64,000 bases of DNA, taken from NCBI GenBank assembly GCA_037903475.1, contig JBAJFG010000384.1, positions 1,123,001 to 1,187,000 on the forward strand. Reading direction: 5' to 3'. Of this stretch, positions 1 through 10,984 are shown in pieces. This DNA comes from Ancylostoma caninum (Eukaryota > Nematoda > Chromadorea > Rhabditida > Ancylostomatidae). Both the position numbers and the translations under genes were made by a program. Positions within the stretch are counted from its first letter, which is position 1. Each line of letters opens with the position of its first letter. Under the pieces are notes generated by a model, which worked only from the letters and a program-made list of their open reading frames with translations, made no database searches and had not been told where the DNA came from.

Positions 1-411
1 AAGAAGTCGCAAAAACATTATTTATGCACAAACCTAATATATAATAGTTTAAATATGTCGGCAGACATACCTAGTACGCACTCTTTCAGAAATGAATGAA
101 TAATCCGATTGCTCCGTCTTAGAAAGTTTTGATCTGATCTGACTTCTAGCTACCGTGTCGGTAAGCCGGAGGGGATCTGATTTCCATTGCAATTTTCATT
201 GTTTACACGATGAACTCATAAGTTGGAATTCATCAGCACTTTTCCCATTATCACTCTTTTTTTCTGATTGTTTCTCCTTATTGCACCTTTTTTATTTTTC
301 TTCTTCGGTTCCTCCTTAATATTGTTCGTTTTCTTGCTCCAGTGGACTTATTAGATCACATTGAATGAGTCGCGAAAGTTTTCATTCGCATTCTCGCAAC
401 GATGTCGTCAT
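1..411. other. No recognisable feature
   Basis: AT-rich sequence with T-rich runs near 255-300. I see no coding frame with family resemblance, no RNA gene and no clear inverted repeat. Confidence 0.4.
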
Positions 412-1965
412 ATCATGAGTTCTAATAACGAGCTTACTTCGTCTGTCACGTGTGTGCGTGTGTCAGAAACGAAATTCTCTGATTGGCCAGTGATGGTGAT
501 TACGAGGTCAACAAGATGATAGGGACGGGTATGGTGAGGTTCAAAGAATGAAGAGAAGCTCTAAAGGATGGGGAAGTGGAGAGCGGTGAGTGCACCGCGG
601 TGTGGAGGGTGCGCCGGCGCCGAAAAGTGGGGAAACGCCTGGGGACGGGTCCAACGGTGTGATAAGGCTTCGCCGGCGTCCCACAATGCGGAAACGCCTA
701 GAGTCGGGTCCAACGATGTGATAAGGGTGCGCCGGCTTCCCACATTGCGGAAACGCCTGGAGTCGGGTCCAACGGTGTGATAAGGGTGCGCCGGCTTCCA
801 AAAGTGGGGAAACGCCTGGAGTCGGGTCCAGCGGTGTGATAAGGGTGCGCTGGCGTCCAAAAGTGGAAAAACGCCTGGTCTCGGGTCCAACGGTGTGATA
901 AGGGTGCGCTGGCGTCCAAAAGTGGAAAAACGCCTGGAGTCGGGTCCAATGGTGTGACAAAGGTGCGCCGGCGTCCAAAAGTGGAAAAACGCCTGGAGTC
1001 GGGTCCAATGGTGTGATAAAGGCGCGTCGGCGTCCAGAAGTGGGGAAACGCCTGGAGTCGGGTCCAACGATGTGATAAGAGTGCGCCGGCGTTCAAAGGT
1101 GGAAAAACGCCTGGAGTCGGGTCCAATGGTGTGATAAAGGCGCGCCGGCGTCCAGAAGTGGGGAAACGCCTGGAGTCGGGTTCAACGGTGTGATAAGAGT
1201 GCGCTGGCGTCCAAAAGTGGAAAAACGCCTGGAGTCGGGTCCAACGGTGTGACAAAGGTGCGCCGGCGTCCAAAAGTGGAAAAACGCCTGGAGTCGGGTC
1301 CAATGGTGTGATAAAGGCGCGTCGGCGTCCAGAAGTGGGGAAACGCCTGGAGTCGGGTCCAACGATGTGATAAGAGTGCGCCGGCGTTCAAAGGTGGAAA
1401 AACGCCTGTAGTCGGGTCCAACGGTGTGACAAAGGTGCGCCGGCGTCCAAAAGTGGAAAAACGCCTGGAGTCGGGTCCAATGGTGTGATAAAGGCGCGTC
1501 GGCGTCCAGAAGTGGGGAAACGCCTGGAGTCGGGTCCAACGATGTGATAAGAGTGCGCCGGCGTTCAAAGGTGGAAAAACGCCTGTAGTCGGGTCCAACG
1601 GTGTGACAAAGGTGCGCCGGCGTCCAAAAGTGGAAAAACGCCTGGAGTCGGGTCCAACGGTGTGATAAGAGTGCGACGGCCTTTACAATAATAGGAATTC
1701 GCTAGGCGGGTCTATTCCTGCATGAGGGGTACGCTTATCCTGTTTCGGCGGACCCTCCTACCTAAATCGTCTAGATGTACATTGTTTCCTTTCGTATCGG
1801 TGTTCTCTTCCCATTCCTTCGGAGAAGAACCACTTTTTCCTTTCCATTTATATACACCGGTATTATCACTTGAATTACCACAACAACCAGTTGAGCCTAA
1901 ATCATTTCAACATAACATTTGCACTGAATTGATTACACTCAGTTCTTCACGGCCAGACTAGTATA
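412..1965 (-). repeat. Higher-order repeat unit A (inverted)
   Basis: Reverse-oriented copy of the unit found in tandem at 31.2-35.7 kb. On the minus strand the order is leader with TATA-like tatataaa (about 1851-1858), the minisatellite at 560-1680, then a tail ending in the boundary sequence resembling gcccgttattataagtcatg (here degenerate, 412-450). The 1690-1965 leader matches 32460-32745 over most of its length, including the conserved block around cctcatgcaggaata. The hairpin head seen in other units is absent here, so the unit is 5'-truncated. Seen directly by comparing copies; function unknown. Confidence 0.75.
560..1680. repeat. 59-bp GC-rich minisatellite (array A)
   Basis: About 19 imperfect copies of a 59-bp unit containing gtgcgccggcgtcc, gtgg and aaacgcctggagtcgg. 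Because 59 is not a multiple of 3 and the minus strand of the unit lacks stops, all three minus frames stay open and give overlapping proline/histidine-rich ORFs. I treat these ORFs as by-products of repeat length unless transcription is shown. Confidence 0.85.
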
Positions 1966-3105
1966 TATATAAAGTAAATTGACCTGGTATTCAGAGAGAG
2001 AGGGAGAGAGAGAAAGAGAGAGAGAGAGAGAGGGTGAGAGGGAGGTGAGAGGCATAAGTAAGCCTAGGACATTAGTTTGTTTACCTAATCTTTGTCGGTT
2101 TTTTTTCTGGTTTAATTTTTATTGGTCTGAGAAATATAATGATATTTTCTGGTTGTTGCACAGTTTCTGGGAAACATCTAGTGAGTATATTGGTGAATAT
2201 TTCACATGCACAGATACTCAGATGCATCTTGTCCGTTTTATAAATCGGAAGCGTTGGATAAATTCATTCGTTACGACATTTCGTTCATTACGACATTGCA
2301 CCACTTCTTGTTCTTTTATTACATATTTGCTTAAGATATACAATCTGCATGAAATTACCGCAAATATTATCAAGGAAGAGGACATGTCCAAAAAACCCAA
2401 GAAATCTCAACAATGACGGACCTTTTTTTCTTTCGATTGTCGCGATTGGCCTGTGACTGTATAATCTTACTCTATATAAAGCGCAGACCCCCCCCCATCG
2501 CCGCGCGAGGGATGACAGGTCACGCTGTCATTGATCCACTCGCCTCGCCCCACCTCCTTTGCCCGCCGCCACAGGCTCAATTGCGAAAATTGACACGCCC
2601 AATGACACGCCCATGTATATGTATGTGTACAACATGGAAATCTTCAATTAGGACATCTAATTTGCTAAGAAAACGGAATATCTTGGATCTTTAAAGCAAA
2701 ATGGGAGAACCACTGATGAAGCAAGTGTGATTTCGCAATCAGAGTCGTGAATCATCTAAATGCAGCAGAGTTGTGCGGAAATTTTCGCTGCACTCCTTCT
2801 AAAGCATGAAGTAGTAATAGCAATTGGAAATTAACGGTCAGGGAAACAAATGGTGCACTCCATGAGCTTAACATTGTGCTTACAAAATAGGAATAGAACA
2901 TTTACGCAATTTATTCCTGTTAAAAGCTAATTGTGCCCGAACAATAACAATTTCGACTTTCAGCGCTATCCCAAATGAAAACGACTCGACCACGTGGGGA
3001 TATGTGTTGCTACTCATACAACGGACCATGAAGAAGCTCTTTATATTGAATATAACAAGAGTTAACCTCCAAACCGTTCAGAAGCTATGCAGCTTCGCAG
3101 AAAAT
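1966..3105. other. Unannotated interval with GA microsatellite
   Basis: Holds a (GA)n-rich simple repeat at about 1993-2046 and short C-runs near 2490. No coding similarity, RNA gene or long inverted repeat is recognised in the remainder. Confidence 0.4.
1993..2046. repeat. GA microsatellite
   Basis: Run of gagaga interrupted by single g or a substitutions; open in all frames, which explains a short ORF with ER repeats there. Confidence 0.85.
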
Positions 3106-4138
3106 CACTGTCATCCGCGAAGCGCGGCGAAGCTGCGCTTCGTGTGGAAAAAGGAGCCCGAGTCAGAGCGCCGCGAAGCGGCGCTCTGTCTCGGGGTCCT
3201 TTTTTTTTCAGAGTTTACCTAGCCCGGAGGTAACGTGGCACACGGGAAAAAAAAGGACCCCGAGTCAGAGCGCCGCGAAGCGGCGCTCTGGCTCGGGGTC
3301 CTTTTTTTTCAGAGTTTACCTAGCCCGTGGCACACGGGTCCGAGTCAGAGCGCCGCAAAGCGGCGCTCTGGCTCGGGGTCCTTTTTTTTTCAGAGTTTAC
3401 CTAGCCCGGAGGTAACGTGGCACACGGGTCCGAGTCAGAGCGCCGCAAAGCGGCGCTCTGGCTCGGGGTCCTTTTTTTTCAGAGTTTACCTAGCCCGTGG
3501 CACACGGGTCCGAGTCAGAGCGCCGCAAAGCGGCGCTCTGGCTCGGGGTCCTTTTTTTTCAGAGTTTACCTAGCCCGGAGGTAACGTGGCACACGGGTCC
3601 GAGTCAGAGCGCCGCAAAGCGGCGCTCTGGCTCGGGGTCCTTTTTTTTCAGAGTTTACCTAGCCCGGAGGTAACGTGGCACACGGGTCCGAGTCAGAGCG
3701 CCGCGAAGCGGCGCTCTGGCTCGGGGTCCTTTTTTTTCAGAGTTTACCTAGCCCGGAGGTAACGTGGCACACGGGTCCGAGTCAGAGCGCCGCGAAGCGG
3801 CGCTCTGGCTCGGGGTCCTTTTTTTTTCAGAGTTTACCTAGCCCGGAGGTAACGTGGCACACGGGTCCGAGTCAGAGCGCCGCAAAGCGGCGCTCTGGCT
3901 CGGGGTCCTTTTTTTTCAGAGTTTACCTAGCCCGTGGCACACGGGTCCGAGTCAGAGCGCCGCAAAGCGGCGCTCTGGCTCGGGGTCCTTTTTTTTTCAG
4001 AGTTTACCTAGCCCGGAGGTAACGTGGCACACGGGTCCGAGTCAGAGCGCCGCGAAGCGGCGCTCTGGCTCGGGGTCCTTTTTTTTCAGAGTTTACCTAG
4101 CCCGGAGGTAACGTGGCACACGGGTCCGAGTCAGAGTC
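3105..4138. repeat. Hairpin satellite: eleven ~79-90-bp units
   Basis: Eleven complete copies and a truncated twelfth of a unit built around a self-complementary core: gagtcagagcgccgc, a one-base variant gaagc/aaagc, then ggcgctctggctcggg. The core is followed by a T-run, cagagtttacctagcccg and, in the longer units, an extra gaggtaacgtgg block. Two unit lengths (about 79 and 90 bp) alternate irregularly, differing by presence of that 11-bp block. Each transcript copy could fold into a GC-rich stem followed by U-run. The ORFs it generates (repeats of SESERREAALW) appear incidental. Confidence 0.85.
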
Positions 4139-4665
4139 TGCCTCGGTTGCTATATATTCCACTAGAATGTCGAAATTTTTCGAAGTGTTATGCGCATTTC
4201 ATCCAGCTCGTGAACCACATCAGCATCGTAGCAAAGAAATGTTTTCTTTTTTCTTTTACTTCCTTAGAGTGGAGTATTAGGAGAGGGAAGAAGGCTTTAA
4301 CATGACCTCTTAAGACAACTTCACTTGAAGTCGATAGATATTTCTGGGAATACCGCCACCCCTTGCTTCGGAGAAAGCAAATAGGGAATCTTCCTGCAAG
4401 ATCATTCATAACACTTTGCAGGCTGTAATATGGTCAGAAAATATTCATCACAGTGAATTTATTAACTGCGAAGAAGCACGTCAGCAAACGTCCTATGCTA
4501 GTTTGTTCTGCCGACACAACTGTTGTCGATGCTATTTCTCACTGTCTTCTTTCTCTTTCCTTTTGCAAGCTCTGAATTCTAATGCTGGCTCTCAGATCTC
4601 TGAATTGTCCCACTCGTTCGTGTAGAACATCATGATGACATTGGTAGGCCTTAAAAAGGTAACCA

Positions 4666-4676
4666 TTTTCAGCAGC
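4666..4676 (+). promoter_or_regulatory. Probable spliced-leader acceptor of the OAT gene
   Basis: The sequence attttcag ends at 4672, four bases before ATG 4677. It matches the nematode TTTTCAG 3' splice consensus and has no obvious partner donor nearby, which suggests SL trans-splicing. This is why the start at 4677 is preferred over the in-frame ATG at 4632, which lies upstream of the acceptor. Confidence 0.55.
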
Positions 4677-7600
4677 ATGATTTCCACCCTACGTTCCATA
4701 AGGCGCTTCTCAACATCGCGATCTCTGGCGGCGACAGCAGAGCAGATTTTCGCCCGAGAGGACAAGTATGGGTGCCACAACTATAAACCACTTCCCGTGG
4801 CACTGGCTAAGGGCGAAGGTTTGCAAAGAATCCTCCACAAGAATTCGTATGGAATGCGTGAAACGAAAACTGCTGTGACCTTTCTAATAACTGGGCAGCA
4901 TCTAGGCACCTCGAAAACACCTCTCCTCAACAGTAATACCTCGAGCTTAAAGCTTCGGGCCTCCTCCCTCCATTTATCGTCATCCTTTCCTCATTTGGTC
5001 CTAAAAACTTCCTTCCACTTAGAAACAGGATGAGGACAACGGGGATAGGGGATTCGAGCTGTCAAGTTGCTGCCCAATTATCAGAACTGACACAATGCTT
5101 CTATTTCAGGTGTCTTTGTCTGGGATGTCGCAGGCAAGAGGTACTACGACTTCCTCGCCTCTTATTCTGCAGTTAATCAAGGACATTGTCATCCTCGAAT
5201 TCTCGCGGTAAACACCACTACTTATCTTTTTTCATTATGTCCAAAGCACATTGCCTCAGTTGGAAGATTCGTTTTCGAAAGTAATCACTGATTAAAGAAG
5301 GATTGGCGAATTCATTTGAGAAACCATTCCACTTAATCACAACAGTAGATTCAGGGATACTTCGAGTTTAGCACTGTACTCTTTGTAAATATAAGTTGTT
5401 CAGGCGGCCATAAAGCAAATGCAGCAGCTCACTCTGACGTCGCGAGCGTTCTTCAACAATGTCCTTGGAGAATATGAGGAGTTCCTGGCTAAGAAATTTA
5501 AGTATGACAAGGTTCTACCGATGAACACAGGTTAGTGCTAACATGAGCAATTAGGAAATAAAACTTTGGTCTATGCTTACGTGCACTTTTCCCGGGCAGC
5601 ATTTTTTTGGAGTGAATGGTTTTGCCGGTCACTCATTTGGTAACTCCTTTGTTACCCATATACAGATATGATGCAGCTTTTGAAGGCACTATCATTTCTG
5701 CTGCGTACAGATCTCAGCTTCTCAAATATGGTCAGGGCCCCTGCTCTTTCTGTTTAGGCGTGGAGGCATGTGAGTCAGCGGTGAAACTCGCCCGTCGCTG
5801 GGCTTATGACAAGAAGAAAGTCCCTGAAAACAAAGCGAAGGTGAGCAACTCTGCACCCCACTTGGAAGAGGTCTGACGCAGCCAATTCGCCCTTCAGGTC
5901 GTTTTCGCTGAGGATAACTTCTGGGGCCGATCAATTGCCGCCGTTTCCGCATCGACCGATCCAGAGTCCTATGGCGGGTTTGGGCCATTTGTGCCACTGT
6001 TTGAGAAGGTTCCCTACAACAATCTGCAGGCTCTTGAGGTTTATTTGCATTAACATTACCACATACTTCTGAAAGGAGTCTAATTTGAAGTGTCTTAGAA
6101 AGCAATTTCTGATCCGAATACAGCTGCATTTATGGTAGAACCAATCCAGGGTGAAGCTGGTGTTGTATTGCCCGATGATGGGTACTTGAAGGTTGGTTCC
6201 CTCCAAATGTTCCGCGGTATTTAGTGAATATACTTAATTTTCAAGTTAACTAATCTCAGGGAGTTGCTAATCTGTGTCAGAAGTATAATGTACTGTTCAT
6301 CACTGATGAAGTGCAATCGGGACTCGGAAGGACTGGATAGTGAGCCATTTTTCAATTACGTACGAATAATGAACCAAAGCAGAGGCGGCTAACTTTGGCG
6401 AAATAAACAAAGCGTCGTTGCGAATCCCAGAAAAGTCCTCATGTATTATATTATCTCGCCTTTACAAACGTTGCCCATGTTCTTTTGCATGAATAATAAT
6501 AGAGAATCTTAACTTTGCAGAAACTTCACCACTTCATATTACTATTATACAAGTGCTCCGACTCGCCTCCGGCGAGTCTCGCACTTGCCCGCTTCGCGGG
6601 ACCTTGGTACTCAGCTACCTTTACTTCCCATCCGTCAAAACGGATGAAGCATACAGTTGCGAAGCTAGCCGTGAGCGAGTCGGAGCACTTGTTGTATATA
6701 ATTGATGTTTGCATCATTCTTTCGTTAAATGTGTCCAGATGATTCACTCAGAATCGATCGAAACGTAGCGCACTCGGAAAGGAGTGAGTATTTGCGCTAT
6801 TCAACTTTACATAGCCCCAAAATCTTCAAAAAAAATTTGGCTGAAACTTCACGTAGGGGGGTTATTCGAGGTGTTGAACACAAACATCGTATAAATTTTG
6901 CACGATAACCCCATTTTTAATGGTTACGGTAGATGTACCGTAGATATGGTACTTCGAGGAAGCCTCTCAAATTTTGCGTAGTGGGGTTTTTTGACGCCGA
7001 CGACGAAAACCACCATTATTTTGCAAGCCACCTCCGTTTTCTACCCGATATCGGCATTTTCTCTCAATTTCCTACCGTACACCTACCGTAACCCATGCAA
7101 GAATGGGGTTATGGTGCAAAATGGATACGACATTCGTGCTCAGCACCTCAGACAACCCCCTCCCCCCTCTATGGAAAGTCCCAGCCAAAATAATCTTTGA
7201 AGATTTTGGGGCCAGTAAAGTTGAGTAGTGCCGTGATTATTCGTCCATTCGTCCACTCACAGAAAGAAGTTAAGCGGTATGTTTGTGCACTCTAAATCAT
7301 GTTGCTATAGCAAGTTGGTATATATAGGTGTACCAAAACTGTGTTGCTTTGGTAATCGCCTAGTCTTGCATAGGAAAATAAATTCCCCACCCAACCCCTT
7401 CCAAAGCTCTTGATTGCACACGGAGAGACCCCCAAGGATTCAGTCACTGAGCACAACTCCTCCTCGTTTTTCTCGTTGTAGACGGTAAGATTCGCACATG
7501 GAACCTATACCGTTGGACTCAGAATTGTGCCCTGCAAAAATCATTGTCATTTAAGAGAAGCGCGGCGAAGCTGATTTTTGCAGGGCACAATTCTGAGTCG

Positions 7601-8646
7601 AACGGTATAGGTTTCATGTGTGTTTGTCCTCTGGATCGTGAGATATAAGCGATTACAGACAAACACACAAACAGATGAGTTTTACTATATAGTGATTTAT
7701 TAGGTACTTCTAGTATATGTATGTGTTGGTTGCGGCATAATTGCTGTGACCGTGACACCATGTGCTTTCCAGTCTTCTTGCTCATTACCACGATAAGGTC
7801 CGCCCCGACATTGTGATCCTTGGTAAGGCTCTCTCCGGTGGCGTCTACCCGGTACGTCAGTCAACCTATTTTATCCCTCATTTATACGTGATTCGAGGAA
7901 CGAGGACCATCACTCTGGGTTCAGGTGTCTGCTGTACTTTGTGATGACCATATCATGATGAATATCAAGCCGGGACAACACGGGTCGACCTACGGTGGAA
8001 ATCCCGTTGCATGCAGAGCTGCCATTGAAGCTCTGAAGGTAATGAGCTCTACCTTCTATACGGGGTATACTACTGTTCTCACCATCATGATCTTTGTTTG
8101 CGGCCATTCACGTGAAAAAAAAACTGTCGCTTGGATCGTCTAACTTTCGGCAATGGTAATAATTCGCTTCTCTAAGGACCAGAAGATGACAGACTGATGA
8201 AAGTTATACATTTTTTCCAGGTAATAGAGGAAGAAGGGTTAGTGGAGAACTCAGCAGCAATGGGCAAGCTGTTGATGGACAAGCTGCGAACTCTTCCAAA
8301 AGAAGTCGTGCCAGTTGTTCGTGGACGAGGACTGTTCTGTGCCATTATTATCAACAAGAGTACGTCACGCGTTACTCATTTGTATTTAGCGTCCCCCTGA
8401 AATAGTTACCAAGCAGAATTCGACGCTTGGAAAGTCTGTAACCGATTGCTAAAGAACGGACTCCTATCGAAGAACACTCACGGTGACATCATCCGATTCA
8501 CGCCCCCACTCTGCATAAACAAGGATCAGGTGCGACCATGAATAGTTCCCCGTACAGGCTACCCACTATCCGTAGTGTTTCAGATCGAGGAGTCCTCCGA
8601 AATCATCATCAAGACGATCCACGAGGTTGCTGCTGAGCACAAGTAG
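4677..8646 (+). CDS. Ornithine aminotransferase, mitochondrial (12 exons)
   Basis: PLP-dependent class III transaminase. It converts L-ornithine and 2-oxoglutarate to glutamate-5-semialdehyde and glutamate in the mitochondrial matrix. Exons: 4677-4818, 5110-5207, 5404-5530, 5758-5840, 5898-6038, 6099-6191, 6260-6339, 7773-7851, 7925-8038, 8221-8359, 8417-8529, 8584-8646. All introns are GT-AG and phases join into 423 aa, close to the usual 420-440. The N-terminus [16 protein letters not shown] is a typical arginine/serine presequence. Diagnostic stretches are [53 protein letters not shown] (PLP-pyridine Asp about residue 244) and ILGKALSGG (Schiff-base Lys about 273), then HGSTYGGNP and HGDIIRF. 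The seventh intron (1.43 kb) holds three foldback elements; the others are 57-585 bp. It is the orthologue type of C. elegans oatr-1 by family knowledge. No disabling change was found. Confidence 0.95.
6549..6691. mobile_element. Foldback MITE in OAT intron 7 (first)
   Basis: Terminal inverted repeats acaagtgctccgactcgc (6549-6566) and gcgagtcggagcacttgt (6674-6691) are perfect over 18 bp. Small GC hairpins (ctccggcgag, cccgcttcgcggg) lie inside. No coding capacity. Flanking TATA-rich bases could include a target duplication, but this cannot be fixed. Confidence 0.8.
6795..7240. mobile_element. Foldback element in OAT intron 7 (second)
   Basis: Two arms of roughly 150 bp in inverted orientation: the left arm begins near ttcaactttacatagcccc, and the right arm ends near ggggccagtaaagttgag. 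Each arm contains an inverted match of gataaccccatt / aatggggttatggtgcaaa. The centre is a diverged palindrome around taccgtag. A related fragment occurs at 39006-39110. Non-coding. Confidence 0.75.
7497..7622. mobile_element. Foldback MITE in OAT intron 7 (third)
   Basis: Arms at 7497-7544 and 7574-7622 are near-perfect inverted copies; the core match includes agaattgtgccctgcaaaaa. They are separated by about 29 bp containing gaagcgcggcgaagc. Non-coding. Confidence 0.85.
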
Positions 8647-8767
8647 ATACTGGGTTGTATCAATGCAGTTCCTTTATACGAAACTATTTATTTGCTGATT
8701 CACTTGTGCTGTCTTATGAGACAGGTTACGTTTTCATGCTGTGATGGCTTGTTTGATTTTCAGCCTT

Positions 8768-8773
8768 ATTAAA
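8768..8773 (+). terminator. Possible poly(A) signal ATTAAA of OAT
   Basis: ATTAAA lies 122 bp after the OAT stop codon and is followed by T-rich sequence. It is the nearest plausible signal; AATAAA is not seen closer. Confidence 0.35.
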
Positions 8774-9118
8774 TTTTTCTCCTTGTTCGAGTAGCAAAGC
8801 CATTTCCCAATCGCAATCGATATCGGTGTGAGGAATTCCCCAGGGTGAATGTTAAGGGCAGGACAGGTCACGGCGGCTGTAGGAGATGCACAACTAGCGA
8901 AGGTCCCGGATCATTGCGCTTCTGCACGATGATTCTCCGAGAAAAATGCCTACCCGATGCGGCATCGAAATTATGTCACTCGAAAGCTGCATGCGCGCTT
9001 ACAAGGGAAGGATACTTTATCAGTATCGGCTCTCGTAGCGAGGTGTACATTGCCTTGCGCAGCTCGCGACGCTAATTTCAAATCTGTTTTCACCATGTCC
9101 TGAATTTGTCTTTATCAG

Positions 9119-9217
9119 GAGTTGAAACCCTTTCCAGCAAGGTAGAATGCTCATGTGCGGTGCATGAAGTATGCGTACCAGATCAGTCGTTGTGCAACGG
9201 TAATTCTTGCTCTCCAG
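9119..9217 (+). other. Exon-like cysteine cassette 1
   Basis: Bounded by a tttatcag acceptor and a gtaatt donor, this 99-nt block reads through without a stop in one frame and is cysteine-rich (KVECSCAVHEV, then SLCNGNSC). A second copy at 9505-9594 has the same frame and the same splice-like borders. No family recognised; it could be a captured host exon. Confidence 0.4.
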
Positions 9218-9504
9218 GTAATTCGGCGCAGGTTCAGTTCCCGTAACAGCTTGCTCTTCTGCATTTTCCATCACTCACTGTTTTCCTCCGAGGATCTATT
9301 CCATGCAGCTTTATAAGGTTTTCCACCTACAAATAGATCTTTTGGAGGTACTGTTCGACTAGTTCTGCAAAGAAATTTCGAAGGAATAGTTTTCGGCAAA
9401 ACATCGCCTGAGTGTTATTTGTGATGTTGTCGCCGAATATCATATCCGTTTTGAACAAATGCTTCATTTTTGTTTTCATCATGTCCTAAATTTGCCTCTA
9501 TCAG

Positions 9505-9594
9505 GAGTTCAAGCCCTTTTTAGCACGGCAAAATGCTCATGTGGGGTGCATGAAGTATCAGAGTCTTTGTGCAATGATAACTCTCGGTCTTCAG
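9505..9594 (+). other. Exon-like cysteine cassette 2
   Basis: 90-nt homologue of 9119-9217 with a net in-frame loss of three codons, still open (TAKCSCGVHEV), and flanked by ctatcag and gtaatt. Upstream intron-like sequence (catgtcctaaatttgcctc) is also shared, so the duplicated unit is about 170 bp. Confidence 0.4.
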
Positions 9595-10588
9595 GTAATT
9601 CGGCACAAGTTCACTTAAGTAGGTACACCTCGCTACGAAACGCAATACTGATGAAGTGTCCTTCCCTTGTTAGGGTACTCCTCTTACAACCTCTATTAAT
9701 CCTATTTACCATTTATATGGATTCTTTAGGTAAATGACTTGCTCGCTGCTGTTTACATTTCGGTTTTTTAATCGGAAAAGACTTCTCTTGATCACAAAGA
9801 TATACCTCCTTTATCTGTAGAGAAAGTCGCGGGAGAATCTTACCACGATTTCTCATGTATGCTGCAGTTTCTTCTTCACCTTTCACGCGGAGGTGTTTCA
9901 ATAGTGAGGTATATTTCGCTATAATTGTACCGTTGTCGCGGAAGAGGCATATGTCCCGGACTTTGTTAGCGAATGGCTCGAGGAAATCGTCATTCTACAT
10001 GCATATACGAAGAGCTTGTAAAGAAAGCTTAACCTGCGTACATGTTTTAGTTCGCACTTCTCTTAAGGCCCGTTTCACATGCCAAAGGCATATAACTTGC
10101 GGGCCTATAAAGAGGGAAATGCTTCCTTGCAACCATTACAGAATTCGTTCGTGTCATCCGTCATGTGTGAAATGATGGCAAGAATTTTTTCACTAGCTCA
10201 GACATTATGCCTATCTCTACTTTCTTATCCTAAAATCAGATATAGGCAAAGAAATGTAGGTATACGGACTGAAAATGTATACCTATAGGAGAGCAGGTAA
10301 GCAGGAGGCTTCTGCTTCGGAGCAGTTGGGCCTAAAACACATTTCCGATAAATGCGGGTTGTCGTGATAATTTTCCCTGCAAAGATTAGCAAATCTTCAG
10401 GTAAAGGTACAATATTTAGATAATTCTTGAAGAACATAGAGTGCTCTTTTCAGATACCTGCAGTTTCTGATGGAAACGGATTATGAGAAACATGGGAGGG
10501 AAAACCCTTGGCCACTCCATGCCTTAACGGTAGCCACTCTCACGTGATTTGTACTCGAGTAGAAAACTCGAGGACAGCCAAAGGATAG

Positions 10589-10655
10589 TTAAGACCTAAA
10601 AATACTAAAAATGCTACGAGGGGACTTTGCATTTTCAGTTTTTTAGGTCTTGACT
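10589..10655. repeat. Short foldback hairpin
   Basis: Inverted arms aagacctaaaaatactaaaa and its imperfect complement ending ttttttaggtctt, with a short GC-containing loop. Non-coding. Confidence 0.6.
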
Positions 10656-10984
10656 GTAATTAGGCCTGGTTAAGAGGTTATGAGAGAACTGTGAGCTCCG
10701 AAATATACTGTGAGCTCCGAAATGTAAAGCATCATTTCTTTCATCCAAGTAACTTCTGGAAGAGCCTCATTCACTAACCTTATGCATTTGACGGCACCGC
10801 ACTGAACGTTTGTGTAAGGTACTCGCCATCGCGCTTTCTCTCTAGTTTTCAATATGCGTTTACGATTAGAAAGTAGCTCAAATCCAACCATTATTAAACC
10901 TAACATGGCCAAAAACATGTCACTGTTGCGAGAAGTGAGCTGACAGACGATGTACAATAACTTATGTTCGCTGTGTAACAAACA

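Larger units (their letters stand above)
9002..9669. mobile_element. TTA-flanked TIR element inserted in the dispersed repeat
   Basis: Ends are caagggaaggatactt (left) and the inverted aagtgtccttcccttg (right); similarity of the arms extends about 45 bp through tagcgaggtgtac. The element is bracketed by TTA at 8999-9001 and 9670-9672. The inverted copy of the host repeat at 14.2 kb lacks this 668-bp segment, giving an empty site for comparison. A 3-bp TTA duplication is typical of PIF/Harbinger-type elements; assignment is inference. It contains no transposase but two exon-like cassettes. Confidence 0.7.
8885..10500. repeat. Dispersed repeat, copy 1 (interrupted)
   Basis: Segments at 8900-9001 and 9670-9745 match, in inverted orientation, 14160-14350 (for example aaattatgtcactcgaaag against its counterpart near 14265). 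The block at 10290-10500 matches 13320-13540 in direct orientation (ttcttgaagaacatagag and ttttttgaagcacaagaag). The rest of 9745-10290 has no recognised similarity. Probably a decayed transposable element; no protein family could be read. Confidence 0.5.

Noticed and set aside
3105..4138. CRISPR array or tandem tRNA genes
   Set aside because: Units are contiguous without unique spacers, the organism is a nematode, and the hairpins lack tRNA stems and boxes.
4632..4676. Upstream in-frame ATG of OAT as the start
   Set aside because: It precedes a strong TTTTCAG acceptor, and the presequence begins naturally at 4677.
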